A program made the position numbers and the translations under genes. Positions 20,073 through 29,894 of a stretch of DNA of 64,000 nt are shown here, piece after piece (within the stretch, counting starts at the first letter, position 1; each line of letters begins with the position of its first letter). The notes under the pieces were generated by a model. The model was not told the origin of the DNA. It worked only from the letters and a program-made list of their open reading frames with translations, and did no database searches. The DNA is from Allomuricauda sp. (GTDB taxonomy: Bacteria; Bacteroidota; Bacteroidia; Flavobacteriales; Flavobacteriaceae): the NCBI GenBank assembly GCA_030148335.1, contig JASBTQ010000015.1:62001-126000 (forward strand), given 5' to 3'.

Positions 20073-20345
20073 ATGAAAACCATCAGCGTCACGGAGTTTA
20101 GAAAGAACCTTAAAAAATACCTCGATTTGGCAAATACTGAAAAATTGGTGGTCCATCGAAAAAGTGAGGCATACATTGTTCTTCCTTTGGAAGAATTGAC
20201 AAAAGACACGGATCTTTTAAGCGAAGATCAGAAACGGGCCATAGATGAAGCGATTTTGGATGTTGAAGAAAATAGGTTTTTTTCGCATGAGGAGGCAATG
20301 CGGACCATTGGAGAAAGAGCGCCGAAATATTTTAGCAAAAAATGA
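20073..20345 (+). CDS. Type II antitoxin, Phd/YefM family
   Basis: MKTISVTEFRKNLKKYLDLANTEKLVVHRKSEAYIVLPLEE; overlaps the downstream toxin by 4 nt. Confidence 0.88.
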   Translation: MKTISVTEFRKNLKKYLDLANTEKLVVHRKSEAYIVLPLEELTKDTDLLSEDQKRAIDEAILDVEENRFFSHEEAMRTIGERAPKYFSKK

Positions 20346-20635
20346 GAATCATTATTTGGTCCGGCAAAGCAATGGATGATTATTTGGAAAACATTGATTA
20401 TTTGGAAAAAAACTGGACCGAATTGGAAATTAAAAATTTTATCACCAAGACCGATGATGTGCTTGGTAAACTTAAAATGGACAATATCCGTTTTTTATCC
20501 ACAGGATATAGGGACATCTTTCGGGTTCCGATAACCAAACAAGTTACACTGTTCTATATGCTCAGGGAAAACGAAGTAATCTTGCTGCGGTTTTGGAACA
20601 ATTATCAAAATCCTGATGTATTCAGTACAGAGTGA
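20342..20635 (+). CDS. Type II toxin, RelE/ParE superfamily
   Basis: 97 aa; MDDYLENIDYLEKNW...FRVPITKQVTLFYMLRENEVILLRFWNNYQNP. Confidence 0.85.
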   Translation: MRIIIWSGKAMDDYLENIDYLEKNWTELEIKNFITKTDDVLGKLKMDNIRFLSTGYRDIFRVPITKQVTLFYMLRENEVILLRFWNNYQNPDVFSTE

Positions 20636-20640
20636 ACCGT

Positions 20641-21852
20641 ATGGACCGAAAATCGAAAATAGTCATCGCGGTATTTGCCCTAGTCGTTGTTGGGATCGTC
20701 ATTACGGAAATTGTGCGGCCAAGGCCCATCAACTGGCGGCCATCGTACACTTCGGTGGACAAGATCCCGTTCGGGTGTTTTGTGCTGTACAACGAACTTC
20801 CCTCTATTTTCCCCAATAGTTCGATTGAAACTGTGGATAAAAGCGTCTATGATGTGTTGATCGATCGGGATCCCTCCCTAACGTCCAACTATATGTTCAT
20901 CAACGAATATATTGACCTGGACCAGCAGGAAACCAATCAGATCTTGGACTATGTGGACCGGGGAAATACCGTTTTCATGGCCGCTACTGGTTTTGGTTGG
21001 GAACTGATGGATACCCTGAACATCGATTTTGGGTCAGATTATTCGCTGAAAGAGGGCACGACCATTTTGGACCTGACCCATGAAAAATTCAAAAAGGAAA
21101 AGTTTAAACTGTCCCGAGGGGTGTTCAACTCCTATTTTACCAGTGTGGATTCCACCAATACCACCATTTTGGGGCATATCTCCTATACCATTGAAAATTA
21201 TCTGGACGGAGAGCCGGACGAAGAGGTGACCAAACCCAATTTGATCAAGATGCGTTTCGGGAAGGGCCATTTCATCATTTCCACAACTCCACAGGCCTAT
21301 TCCAATTATTATATGCTCAAGGGCAATTCGGACTATGTGGCCCATACCTTTTCCTATCTCCAGGATGCCGATGTGCTGTACTGGGACAATTACAAAAAAT
21401 CCGGTCGGGTGTTCATTGATTCGCCCATGCGCTTTGTGCTCAACCAAATTTCCCTGAAATGGGCCTATTATTTGTCCATTTTGGGCATCCTGCTCTTTGT
21501 CCTCTTCAAGGGCAAGCGGGAACAGCGGATCATTCCCGTCATCGAACCCCTAAAAAACTCCTCGGTGGAGTTTGCACAGGCCGTTGGGTCGCTGTACCAT
21601 CAAAATAAAGACTACACGGACCTCATCAACAAAAAAATAAATTACTTTTTGGCCCATATACGCAGTCAGTACCATATCGAAACGGCACAAATCAACGAAA
21701 AGACGATACAGCTACTGGCGGCCAAGGCAGGAAAGGACATTCAAGAAACCAAGGTTTTGATCGAATATATTTTAAAACTGAAAAATAAAAATGCCCATAC
21801 GGAGCAGGAAAGCATAGAACTCAACAAAAAAATAACCGCATTTAAGCAGTAA
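20641..21852 (+). CDS. DUF4350 domain-containing membrane protein
   Basis: N-terminal TM, PINWRPSYTSVDKIPFGCFVLYNELPSIFP; ORF also open from a GTG at 20632 overlapping the toxin stop. Confidence 0.85.
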   Translation: MDRKSKIVIAVFALVVVGIVITEIVRPRPINWRPSYTSVDKIPFGCFVLYNELPSIFPNSSIETVDKSVYDVLIDRDPSLTSNYMFINEYIDLDQQETNQILDYVDRGNTVFMAATGFGWELMDTLNIDFGSDYSLKEGTTILDLTHEKFKKEKFKLSRGVFNSYFTSVDSTNTTILGHISYTIENYLDGEPDEEVTKPNLIKMRFGKGHFIISTTPQAYSNYYMLKGNSDYVAHTFSYLQDADVLYWDNYKKSGRVFIDSPMRFVLNQISLKWAYYLSILGILLFVLFKGKREQRIIPVIEPLKNSSVEFAQAVGSLYHQNKDYTDLINKKINYFLAHIRSQYHIETAQINEKTIQLLAAKAGKDIQETKVLIEYILKLKNKNAHTEQESIELNKKITAFKQ

Positions 21853-21855
21853 TAT

Positions 21856-22854
21856 ATGGAAGAACAAGAACCACAAGACGACGCACTACAGTTCAATTCC
21901 CGTGTGGATTTGACCCGACTACAGGAAGCTGTCTCCAACATAAAGTCCGAATTGGGCAAAGTGATTATTGGGCAGCAGGATATGATCGAATTGCTCATCA
22001 TTTCCATTTTGGCCAATGGACACTCCCTCATCGAAGGGGTTCCCGGGGTGGCCAAGACCGTCACGGCCAAGTTATTGGCCAAGACCATGAGCGTGGATTT
22101 CAGTCGCATCCAGTTTACCCCGGACCTGATGCCGAGCGATATTTTGGGGACCTCAATCTTCAACATCAAAACTTCCGAATTTGAGTTCAAGAAGGGACCT
22201 TTGTTCTCCAACATCATCCTCATCGATGAGATCAACCGTGCCCCTGCCAAGACCCAAGCGGCCCTTTTTGAGGCCATGGCCGAAAGGCAGATTACCATGG
22301 ATGGTGTGGAATATGCCATGGAGCCCCCCTTTTTGGTGTTTGCCACCCAAAACCCAATTGAGCAGGAAGGTACCTATCGATTGCCCGAGGCACAATTGGA
22401 CCGTTTCCTTTTCAAGATCAATGTGAACTACCCCTCGCTGGAAGAAGAAATCCAGATCTTGGAGAGCAAGCACGAACAGAAAGCCAAAGTGGAGGAAGAC
22501 CTCGTCAGTGCCCTACTTTCTGCAAAGCAGATCGCGGAGTACCAAGATACCATCAAGGAAATCGTTGTGGAGAAAAACCTGCTCAAGTACATTGCCTCCA
22601 TTGTGGACAACACACGGAGCAATGCCAATCTGTACTTGGGTGCATCGCCCAGGGCCTCAATTGCCATCATGGATGCCTCAAAAGCACTTGCCGCAATCAA
22701 CGGCAGGGATTTCATCACGCCCGATGATATCAAAAAAGTGGCCATTCCCGTTTTGGGACACCGTATCTTACTCACCCCGGAAAGGGAAATGGAAGGATTG
22801 ACCGCCCAGCAGGTGGTGAAACAAATCGTGGACGGCATCGAAATCCCAAGATAA
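21856..22854 (+). CDS. MoxR family AAA+ ATPase
   Basis: GHSLIEGVPGVAKTVTAK Walker A, NIILIDEINRAPAKTQAALFEAMAERQ Walker B, ATQNPIEQEGTYRLPEAQLDRF. Confidence 0.97.
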   Translation: MEEQEPQDDALQFNSRVDLTRLQEAVSNIKSELGKVIIGQQDMIELLIISILANGHSLIEGVPGVAKTVTAKLLAKTMSVDFSRIQFTPDLMPSDILGTSIFNIKTSEFEFKKGPLFSNIILIDEINRAPAKTQAALFEAMAERQITMDGVEYAMEPPFLVFATQNPIEQEGTYRLPEAQLDRFLFKINVNYPSLEEEIQILESKHEQKAKVEEDLVSALLSAKQIAEYQDTIKEIVVEKNLLKYIASIVDNTRSNANLYLGASPRASIAIMDASKALAAINGRDFITPDDIKKVAIPVLGHRILLTPEREMEGLTAQQVVKQIVDGIEIPR

Positions 22855-22857
22855 AAA

Positions 22858-24192
22858 GTGAAAAGGCTCTTCAGACCCATATACCTGCAAAAACGATTTT
22901 TCATGATCCTCACGGCACTCATCGTGGGATTTGTGGTCTCGTATATGGTCCCCAATCTCTTTGGGGCACTGAAAGTACTTTTCTTCGTTTTGGTCTTATT
23001 GCTGATTGTTGATATCATCCTTCTCTTTGGTTCCAAAGGAAAAGTCCAAGGACATCGAATCTTGACCGACAAACTCTCCAATGGGGACGAAAACCCGATC
23101 CAATTGCAACTGATGAACGGGTATCTGTTCCCTATAAAAGTCAAGGTCATCGATGAGATACCTTTTCAGTTCCAGAAAAGGGATTTTTTGTTGGAGACCA
23201 AGCTTCCCAGTGGTGGGGAAAAAGTGTTCCACTATCAATTACGGCCCACCGAACGTGGAGTGTATTCCTTTGGAAGTCTAAACATTTTTGCAGTCTCACC
23301 CATAGGTTTTTTGGCCGGAAAACACACTTTTGGACAGTCACAAGAAGTTCCCGTTTACCCCTCGTTCCTCCAACTCCAAAAGTACGATCTGCTCGCCTTC
23401 ACCAACCGTTTGCACGAATATGGCCTGAAGAAGATCAGGCGTATTGGACACACCATGGAATTTGAACAGATCAAGGATTATGTGCTTGGCGACGATATCC
23501 GGAACATCAACTGGAAAGCCACGGCCAAACGTGGGCAATTGATGGTGAACCAATATCAAGATGAAAAATCACAGCCCGTATATTCCGTAATCGATAAGGG
23601 CCGGGTGATGAAAATGCCCTTTAATGGCCTTAGCCTCTTGGATTATGCCATCAACGCCACCTTGGTGATCAGCAACATCGCCCTAAAAAAACAGGACAAG
23701 GCGGGGATGTTCTCCTTTAGCGACAAAATCGAGAACAGAGTGGTAGCGGAACGACGAAGCTCCCAGATGAACCTCATCCTTGAAACGCTCTACAACCTAG
23801 AGACGAATTTCATCGAAAGTGATTTCAGTCGCTTGTATGTGGACGTAAAACGGAACTTGAACCAACGGAGTCTTTTGCTGCTCTATACCAATTTTGAGAC
23901 CATGGATGCCCTGCACAGACAGCTACCTTACTTGGTGGCCATGGCCAAACAGCATCTGTTGGTGGTGATTTTCTTTGAAAATACCGAGCTGAACGAATTT
24001 GTCCATAAAAAGGCGGAAACCGTGCATCAGATCTTTGAGCAGACCATTGCCGAAAAGTTCATTTATGAGAAAAAGCTCATTGTGAACGAACTCCGCAAAC
24101 ACGGCATCCAGACCATCTTGACCAAACCAGAGGACTTGACCGTCAATACTATCAACAAATACTTGGAAATCAAGGCAAGGGGGCTTATCTAA
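22858..24192 (+). CDS. DUF58 domain-containing protein
   Basis: DDIRNINWKATAKRGQLMVNQYQDEKSQPVYSVID; GTG start 3 nt after moxR. Confidence 0.93.
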   Translation: MKRLFRPIYLQKRFFMILTALIVGFVVSYMVPNLFGALKVLFFVLVLLLIVDIILLFGSKGKVQGHRILTDKLSNGDENPIQLQLMNGYLFPIKVKVIDEIPFQFQKRDFLLETKLPSGGEKVFHYQLRPTERGVYSFGSLNIFAVSPIGFLAGKHTFGQSQEVPVYPSFLQLQKYDLLAFTNRLHEYGLKKIRRIGHTMEFEQIKDYVLGDDIRNINWKATAKRGQLMVNQYQDEKSQPVYSVIDKGRVMKMPFNGLSLLDYAINATLVISNIALKKQDKAGMFSFSDKIENRVVAERRSSQMNLILETLYNLETNFIESDFSRLYVDVKRNLNQRSLLLLYTNFETMDALHRQLPYLVAMAKQHLLVVIFFENTELNEFVHKKAETVHQIFEQTIAEKFIYEKKLIVNELRKHGIQTILTKPEDLTVNTINKYLEIKARGLI

Positions 24193-24193
24193 T

Positions 24194-24658
24194 CTAAAGT
24201 GATAGGTAAGAAATTCCCAAAGTGTTCAAACTGGGAAGCTTGCCATCCAATACCACAAATTCAGATTTTGGATAGGGAAAGGGGTTTTTCTTTTTCAGAT
24301 CCAGTTGGGAATAGCGGCCACGCAGTCTTTTTTTATCGTCCTTTTTGGAAAACAAATCAATGGTGACCCCTACGGTGACACCACCCAAGACCGTTGCGGC
24401 CAAATCGTCGTTGTCCCAACCGTTCTCGCGCTGTCCCGCATCGACCGCTTCCTTGGCCAAGCCTATGAGCGTACTTCCAGCGACCGAACCCACAAAGGTC
24501 CAGATACGGTTGCCCTCAGAGGCCTGTTTTGCGATTCCTGCACCAGCCAGACCAAATAGGTTGCCACCCAAAAAATGGAGTGCTTTGTCCCGCTCCACTT
24601 GCCCATGGCAATAGGAAGCGAGCACCAAAAAAACTAGTGTGGGGATAAGTGTTCTCAT
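24194..24658 (-). CDS. Exported DUF2279-like hypothetical protein
   Basis: Signal peptide; ERDKALHFLGGNLFGLAGAG ... SAGSTLIGLAKEAVDAG pattern. Confidence 0.6.
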   Translation of the reverse strand: MRTLIPTLVFLVLASYCHGQVERDKALHFLGGNLFGLAGAGIAKQASEGNRIWTFVGSVAGSTLIGLAKEAVDAGQRENGWDNDDLAATVLGGVTVGVTIDLFSKKDDKKRLRGRYSQLDLKKKNPFPYPKSEFVVLDGKLPSLNTLGISYLSL

Positions 24659-24709
24659 TGCTCTGGGGTAAATGTATGAAAAAGTGTGGAAAGCTTCGAC
24701 CCGAACGGT

Positions 24710-25651
24710 TTAATAGTCATTCACTTCCAACTTTGCCTTCTGGAATTCGGCCATCAGTTCGGCAACTATTTGCGCAGCGGGTTTAATGTCGTGGATCAAT
24801 CCGGAAACTTGGCCAATTTCCAATTCCCCTTCTTCCATATCACCCTCAAACATGCCCCGCTTGGCCCTAGCTCTTCCTAGTAGTGTTCTCAGATCATCCA
24901 CAGATGCGCCTTTGGCATAGGCCTCCTGCACATCTTGGTAGAATTTGTTCTTGAGCAGGCGCACGGGAGCGAGTTCCTTCAAGGTCAGTTGGGTGTCCCC
25001 TTCCTGTGCCTCCACCACTCTTTTTTTGAACAACTCGTGCGAAGAAGCTTCGGGAGTGGCCACAAAGCGGCTTCCCACCTGCACCCCATCCGCGCCGAGC
25101 ACCATAGCGGCCAACATGGCCCTTCCAGTCGCAATGCCTCCCGCAGCAATGAGCGGAACAGTGATTTTTTCCTTCACGGAGGGAATCAGGACCATCGTAG
25201 TAGTCTCGTCCCTTCCGTTATGCCCTCCCGCCTCAAAGCCTTCGGCCACAATGGCATCCACCCCTGCCTCTTGGGCTTTCAGGGCAAACTTGACACTGCT
25301 CACCACATGCACCACGGTGACGCCTTTCTCTTTGAGAAAACCTGTCCAAGTCTTGGGATTCCCTGCGGAAGCGAACACGATTTTCACCCCATGGGAGACA
25401 ATGATTTCCATCAACTTTTCAATATCGGGGTACAGCATGGGAACGTTCACGCCAAAAGGCTTGTTGGTCGCTTTTTTGCACTTGATGATATGTTCCTCCA
25501 ATACTTCCGGGTACATACTTCCTGCGCCCAACAATCCCAATCCGCCGGCATTGGAGACGGCCGAGGCCAATCGCCACCCACTGGCCCAGACCATTCCGGC
25601 TTGGATGATGGGATATTGTATTCCGAAAAGTTGGGTGATTTTGTTTTGCAT
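24710..25651 (-). CDS. Nitronate monooxygenase / 2-nitropropane dioxygenase-like
   Basis: FGIQYPIIQAGMVWASG, GVDAIVAEGFEAGGHNG, PLIAAGGIATGRAMLAAMVLGADGVQVGSRF. Confidence 0.93.
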   Translation of the reverse strand: MQNKITQLFGIQYPIIQAGMVWASGWRLASAVSNAGGLGLLGAGSMYPEVLEEHIIKCKKATNKPFGVNVPMLYPDIEKLMEIIVSHGVKIVFASAGNPKTWTGFLKEKGVTVVHVVSSVKFALKAQEAGVDAIVAEGFEAGGHNGRDETTTMVLIPSVKEKITVPLIAAGGIATGRAMLAAMVLGADGVQVGSRFVATPEASSHELFKKRVVEAQEGDTQLTLKELAPVRLLKNKFYQDVQEAYAKGASVDDLRTLLGRARAKRGMFEGDMEEGELEIGQVSGLIHDIKPAAQIVAELMAEFQKAKLEVNDY

Positions 25652-25732
25652 GGGATTTTACCAAATACTGTTCCCCTCAAAATAAGGGTAAATATTCAGG
25701 AAATCGAAATAAAATGGATGGTTTTGAAAAAA

Positions 25733-26923
25733 CTACGAAATCACTCCAGATCCCACCAATTCATCTTCCACATACCAGGCCACAAACTGCCCTTCGGTGA
25801 TGGCTGATTGCTTTTCTTGGAAATCCACGTACAGTCCGTTGCCTACTTTGTAGAGGGTAGCTTGTTGTAAGGGTTGACGATAACGGATACGTGCCATCAC
25901 TTCCATGGTTTCATCCTCTTTCAAGGCCAAATCGGGGCGCACCCAGTGAAGCTCGTCCTCTTTCACAAAAAGTGTGTTTCTGTAAAGGCCCGGGTGGAAC
26001 TTGCCTTGTCCGGTGTAGATGATGTTCTTGTCCACATCGGTTTCAATGACAAACAAGGGTTCTTTGGTGCCCCCAACATTCAGGCCCTTGCGTTGCCCAA
26101 TCGTAAAATAATGGGCCCCTTGGTGCTCTCCCACCACTTTGCCATCTTCCATGGAAAAAATGGGCTTTTCCGCTTGAAAGGCCAATTTCTCCCTTTCATT
26201 GTGAAATTCGGGAACAGCTATGGCAAATTGCGAAGCAGTGCTGGGCACTTCCACAATGATTCCTTTTTTGGGCTTCAATTTTTGCTGCAAAAAGTCGGGC
26301 AGATGAACTTTCCCTACAAAACAGAGTCCTTGGGAGTCTTTTTTATCAGCAGTGATCAGATTGTTCTCGGCGGCAATCTTTCGAACCTCAGGTTTTAGCA
26401 ATTCCCCGATCGGGAACAAAGTCTTGGACAGTTGCTCTTGGGACAATTGGCACAAAAAATAGGATTGGTCTTTATTAGGGTCCTTGCCTGCCAACAACTG
26501 GTAGGTTTCGCTACCATCTTCATGCTGAATGGTCCCTTTTCTACAATAATGTCCCGTGGCCACGTAGTCGGCACCCAATTGTAGGGCAATTTTTAAAAAG
26601 ACATCAAACTTGATTTCGCGGTTGCAGAGCACATCCGGATTGGGTGTACGACCCCTTTCGTATTCGTTGAACATATAGTCAACGATACGCTCCTTGTATT
26701 CCGCGCTCAAATCGACGGTTTGGAACGGAATGCCCAATTTTTCGGCCACAATAAGGGCATCATTGCTATCCTCCAACCATGGACATTCCTCTGAAATGGT
26801 CACGGAATCGTCGTGCCAATTCTTCATGAAAAGGCCGATCACCTCATATCCCTGCTCTTTTAGGAGATATGCTGCTACACTGGAATCCACTCCTCCCGAA
26901 AGTCCTACAACAACCTTTTTCAT
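25733..26923 (-). CDS. mnmA: tRNA-specific 2-thiouridylase MnmA
   Basis: [46 protein letters not shown]-like, [12 protein letters not shown]. Confidence 0.95.
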   Translation of the reverse strand: MKKVVVGLSGGVDSSVAAYLLKEQGYEVIGLFMKNWHDDSVTISEECPWLEDSNDALIVAEKLGIPFQTVDLSAEYKERIVDYMFNEYERGRTPNPDVLCNREIKFDVFLKIALQLGADYVATGHYCRKGTIQHEDGSETYQLLAGKDPNKDQSYFLCQLSQEQLSKTLFPIGELLKPEVRKIAAENNLITADKKDSQGLCFVGKVHLPDFLQQKLKPKKGIIVEVPSTASQFAIAVPEFHNEREKLAFQAEKPIFSMEDGKVVGEHQGAHYFTIGQRKGLNVGGTKEPLFVIETDVDKNIIYTGQGKFHPGLYRNTLFVKEDELHWVRPDLALKEDETMEVMARIRYRQPLQQATLYKVGNGLYVDFQEKQSAITEGQFVAWYVEDELVGSGVIS

Positions 26924-27054
26924 TTCATTGCTATTATGGGTACAAAAATAGAAAATAACAGGCATTCATATGATATGTACCTAAGTCGTACCACACCACT
27001 GAACATTTCAAAATGGGTAGTTTTTATAAAATGTTAAACTTTTTACAATTTTCA

Positions 27055-27083
27055 TTAAACAAAATCAATTTTATTTTGTTTAA
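27055..27083. repeat. Inverted repeat ttaaacaaaat-caatttt-attttgtttaa upstream of the fasciclin gene
   Basis: 11-nt perfect arms, 7-nt spacer, 45 nt before the ATG at 27128. Confidence 0.6.
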
Positions 27084-27127
27084 CTATATATTTAAATCAT
27101 TAAACAATATATAACAGCAACAAGATT

Positions 27128-28999
27128 ATGAAAGCATTAGAAAAACTATCCCGTTTTACCCTACTATCATTGTTCTTGATTTTCACGTCCTGTTCGGATG
27201 ATGACAACGGAACCACAGACCCACCAGAAACCGATGTGACCATTGTGGCGGCCGCCCAAGCTACCCCACAATTGAGCAGTTTGGTCAGTGCACTTCAAAA
27301 GGCAGATGAAAGTGCCAACAACGACCTTGTGGCCGCATTGAACGGTGAAGGTCCTTTTACCGTTTTTGCGCCTACCAATGATGCCTTTGCAGACCTATTG
27401 GCCCAATTGGATGGCTTTGATTCGCTGGATGACTTCAATACCCAGCAGTTGCAGGACTTGCTCGCTGTGGTACTGACCTACCACGTGGTTGCGGATGCGG
27501 CCGTGCTATCTACCGATTTGAGCGATGGACAGACCATTACCACTCTGCAAGGTTCAACCTTAGAGGTTTCAACTCAAGGTGGGGTGTTTATCAGCGATGC
27601 CACTGCCGAGGCTGCCCAAGTAACCACTGCCGATATCGAGGTATCCAATGGTGTTGTACACATCATTGATAAGGTATTGCTCCCCCAGGCTGCACTGGAC
27701 GCTCTGGCCGATGTATTGTTGGTTCCCATCACCGATCTTGCCATAGGCAATGAGAATCTTGAAAATCTAGTGGCGGCCCTTGTTGCTGCCAATGGTGACC
27801 TTCCCGCTGTATTGAGAGGAGATGGTCCGTTCACCGTATTGGCCCCCACCGATGAGGCTTTTGAGACCTTCTTGGATGGTGCAGCCTTGGAAGATGTTCC
27901 TGTGGATGTATTGACCAATGTACTGCTCAACCATGTCATCAGTGGTGAAGTGACATCTGATGACCTTACAGGTTTGGGTTCTGGCTACACAAGTACACTC
28001 GCTGTTGGTGCGGGTGACCAGAACATGAGCTTGTTCTTCGATACTTCTGATGGAGTTACCTTTAATGGGGTATCCACTGTGGTGATGGCCGACGTAAAAG
28101 CGTTGAATGGTATTGTACATGTGGTGGATGCCGTAATCGACCTGCCCAATATCGTGGACCATGCCGTGGCCAACCCAAATTTGACTTCTTTGGTAGCTGC
28201 GTTGACCGATGGTGGAAACACTACGTTCACCGATCTGCTTTCCAATGAGGAAGAGGATTTCACTGTGTTTGCTCCATTGAATGATGCTTTTAGTGCATTC
28301 ACCAATCCAAATTCCAACGATTTGAATGCCATCCTGGCCAATCACGTGGTGGTCGGTGCAGCTGCATTCTCTTCAGGATTGACCAATTCGTATGTAAACA
28401 CTGCCGCCGAGTTTGACACGGACGAGAACCTCAGCCTCTACATCAATACGGATGATGGGGTGACCTTGAATGGTACAAGCAATGTGGTCTTGGCCGATAT
28501 TGTGGCCACCAACGGTGTCATCCATGCCGTGGATGCCGTTATCGATCTGCCCACTGTGGTCACCTTTGCCGTGGCCGATCCCAACTTCTCAACCTTGGTA
28601 CAGGCATTGACAGAATTGACTCCAAGTGTGGACTTTGTGAGTGTACTTTCTGCCCAAGGCGGTTCAGGCAGCGATCCCTTTACAGTATTTGCTCCAACCA
28701 ATGATGCATTTGCAGCATTGGCCGCCATACCCGCAGAGGCGGATTTGATCCCAATTCTACAACACCATGTGGTAGCAGGAGCCAATGTAAGGTCAGGCGA
28801 TTTGTCCGACGGTATCATGGCCACTACTTTGGAAGGGGATGCCATCACCATCAACCTGCCCGGAACCGGTGACAATATTGCTGATGTGACCGATGGTGCA
28901 GGAAACATGGGCATTGGTATTGATGCCGTAGATGTACAGGCCATCAATGGAGTGATCCACGTTCTGGACACTGTATTGATACCAGACACGACAAATTAA
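27128..28999 (+). CDS. Lipoprotein with four fasciclin (FAS1) domains
   Basis: Lipobox FTSC|SDDDNG; four repeats of FTVxAPTNDAF ... GVxHVxDxVL. Confidence 0.95.
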   Translation: MKALEKLSRFTLLSLFLIFTSCSDDDNGTTDPPETDVTIVAAAQATPQLSSLVSALQKADESANNDLVAALNGEGPFTVFAPTNDAFADLLAQLDGFDSLDDFNTQQLQDLLAVVLTYHVVADAAVLSTDLSDGQTITTLQGSTLEVSTQGGVFISDATAEAAQVTTADIEVSNGVVHIIDKVLLPQAALDALADVLLVPITDLAIGNENLENLVAALVAANGDLPAVLRGDGPFTVLAPTDEAFETFLDGAALEDVPVDVLTNVLLNHVISGEVTSDDLTGLGSGYTSTLAVGAGDQNMSLFFDTSDGVTFNGVSTVVMADVKALNGIVHVVDAVIDLPNIVDHAVANPNLTSLVAALTDGGNTTFTDLLSNEEEDFTVFAPLNDAFSAFTNPNSNDLNAILANHVVVGAAAFSSGLTNSYVNTAAEFDTDENLSLYINTDDGVTLNGTSNVVLADIVATNGVIHAVDAVIDLPTVVTFAVADPNFSTLVQALTELTPSVDFVSVLSAQGGSGSDPFTVFAPTNDAFAALAAIPAEADLIPILQHHVVAGANVRSGDLSDGIMATTLEGDAITINLPGTGDNIADVTDGAGNMGIGIDAVDVQAINGVIHVLDTVLIPDTTN

Positions 29000-29209
29000 G
29001 GCTTTAGCCGTTTCTATATCACTGCAAAGGCCTTTTGGAAACCATTTTCAAGGGGCCTTTGTCCTTAAAAATTGCCGTTCATCGATGACACATCAAAAGG
29101 GGGGAATTTAACTACAAAAACCAATGGTTTGACAACTATTAATTTTTTTCCGCTTGATTATGGCGCATCTTTGAAGTCCCAAATCTTTCCAAACTAAACC
29201 GAAATATGG

Positions 29210-29248
29210 AAAACTCCCCCAGAATTTTTTTGGGGGAGTTTTTTTTTC
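29210..29248. terminator. Bidirectional-type terminator between converging genes
   Basis: aaaactccccc / gggggagtttt stem with T8 tail. Confidence 0.8.
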
Positions 29249-29262
29249 AAAATGAACCCAAA

Positions 29263-29811
29263 TTAATCTTCAGGCTCTTCTTCCAACACCTCTATGATTT
29301 CATAACCATTGTCCACTTCCTTGTAAACGGCTTGGTTCAATTCGTGCATGGTGATGCCATCAAAATCGATTTCCTCCGCATCTTCGGGCAACTCCTTCAC
29401 CACAGCTCCAACAGGAGGTGTCGTCACTTCGTATTCCCCGTTATCTTCCCAATAGAAAACACCGTCCGCATATTGATAGGGAACTCCCCGGACCACGATT
29501 CGCACCGCTGCTGTGGGCAACACCCGTAACCTTAATCCTCTAACCGGAAATGTTCGGACATACACGCCTTTGTGACGAACAAAGTACATTCCACCGACAG
29601 GATAGTAGGTGACATTTCTGAACAATATAGGTCTGGTATTAGCCGGAAGTCGCCGTAATGTCCTTCTCACAACACGTCGATTGTGACGACGGACTTTTCT
29701 TCGAACAGTGCGCTGTTCCTGTGGAGTGCGCCTCACTTGGGCCTCTACATAATCCGTTGCTCCCAAAGCAAGGAACACAAAGAACAATAAGGTAAATCTT
29801 AGATTTTTCAT
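29263..29811 (-). CDS. DUF6515-like exported protein
   Basis: Signal peptide; Arg-rich N-terminal region; RNVTYYPVGGMYFVRHKGVYVRTFPVRGLRLRVLP. Confidence 0.7.
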   Translation of the reverse strand: MKNLRFTLLFFVFLALGATDYVEAQVRRTPQEQRTVRRKVRRHNRRVVRRTLRRLPANTRPILFRNVTYYPVGGMYFVRHKGVYVRTFPVRGLRLRVLPTAAVRIVVRGVPYQYADGVFYWEDNGEYEVTTPPVGAVVKELPEDAEEIDFDGITMHELNQAVYKEVDNGYEIIEVLEEEPED

Positions 29812-29894
29812 ATGGCTGAATTGATGGTTAGCCCCAATTGGACATCATTCGATGCCATAGGTTTAATCGACCACCAAAAAATTCAGCCGAAAAA

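Noticed and set aside
24935-25807. 290-aa and 246-aa ORFs antisense to the nitronate monooxygenase gene
   Set aside because: Shadow ORFs on the opposite strand of a clearly conserved gene; His/Pro/Ser-rich translations with no domain features.
27574-28989. Several antisense ORFs opposite the fasciclin gene
   Set aside because: Arise from the repeated low-stop FAS1 coding sequence; no independent signals.
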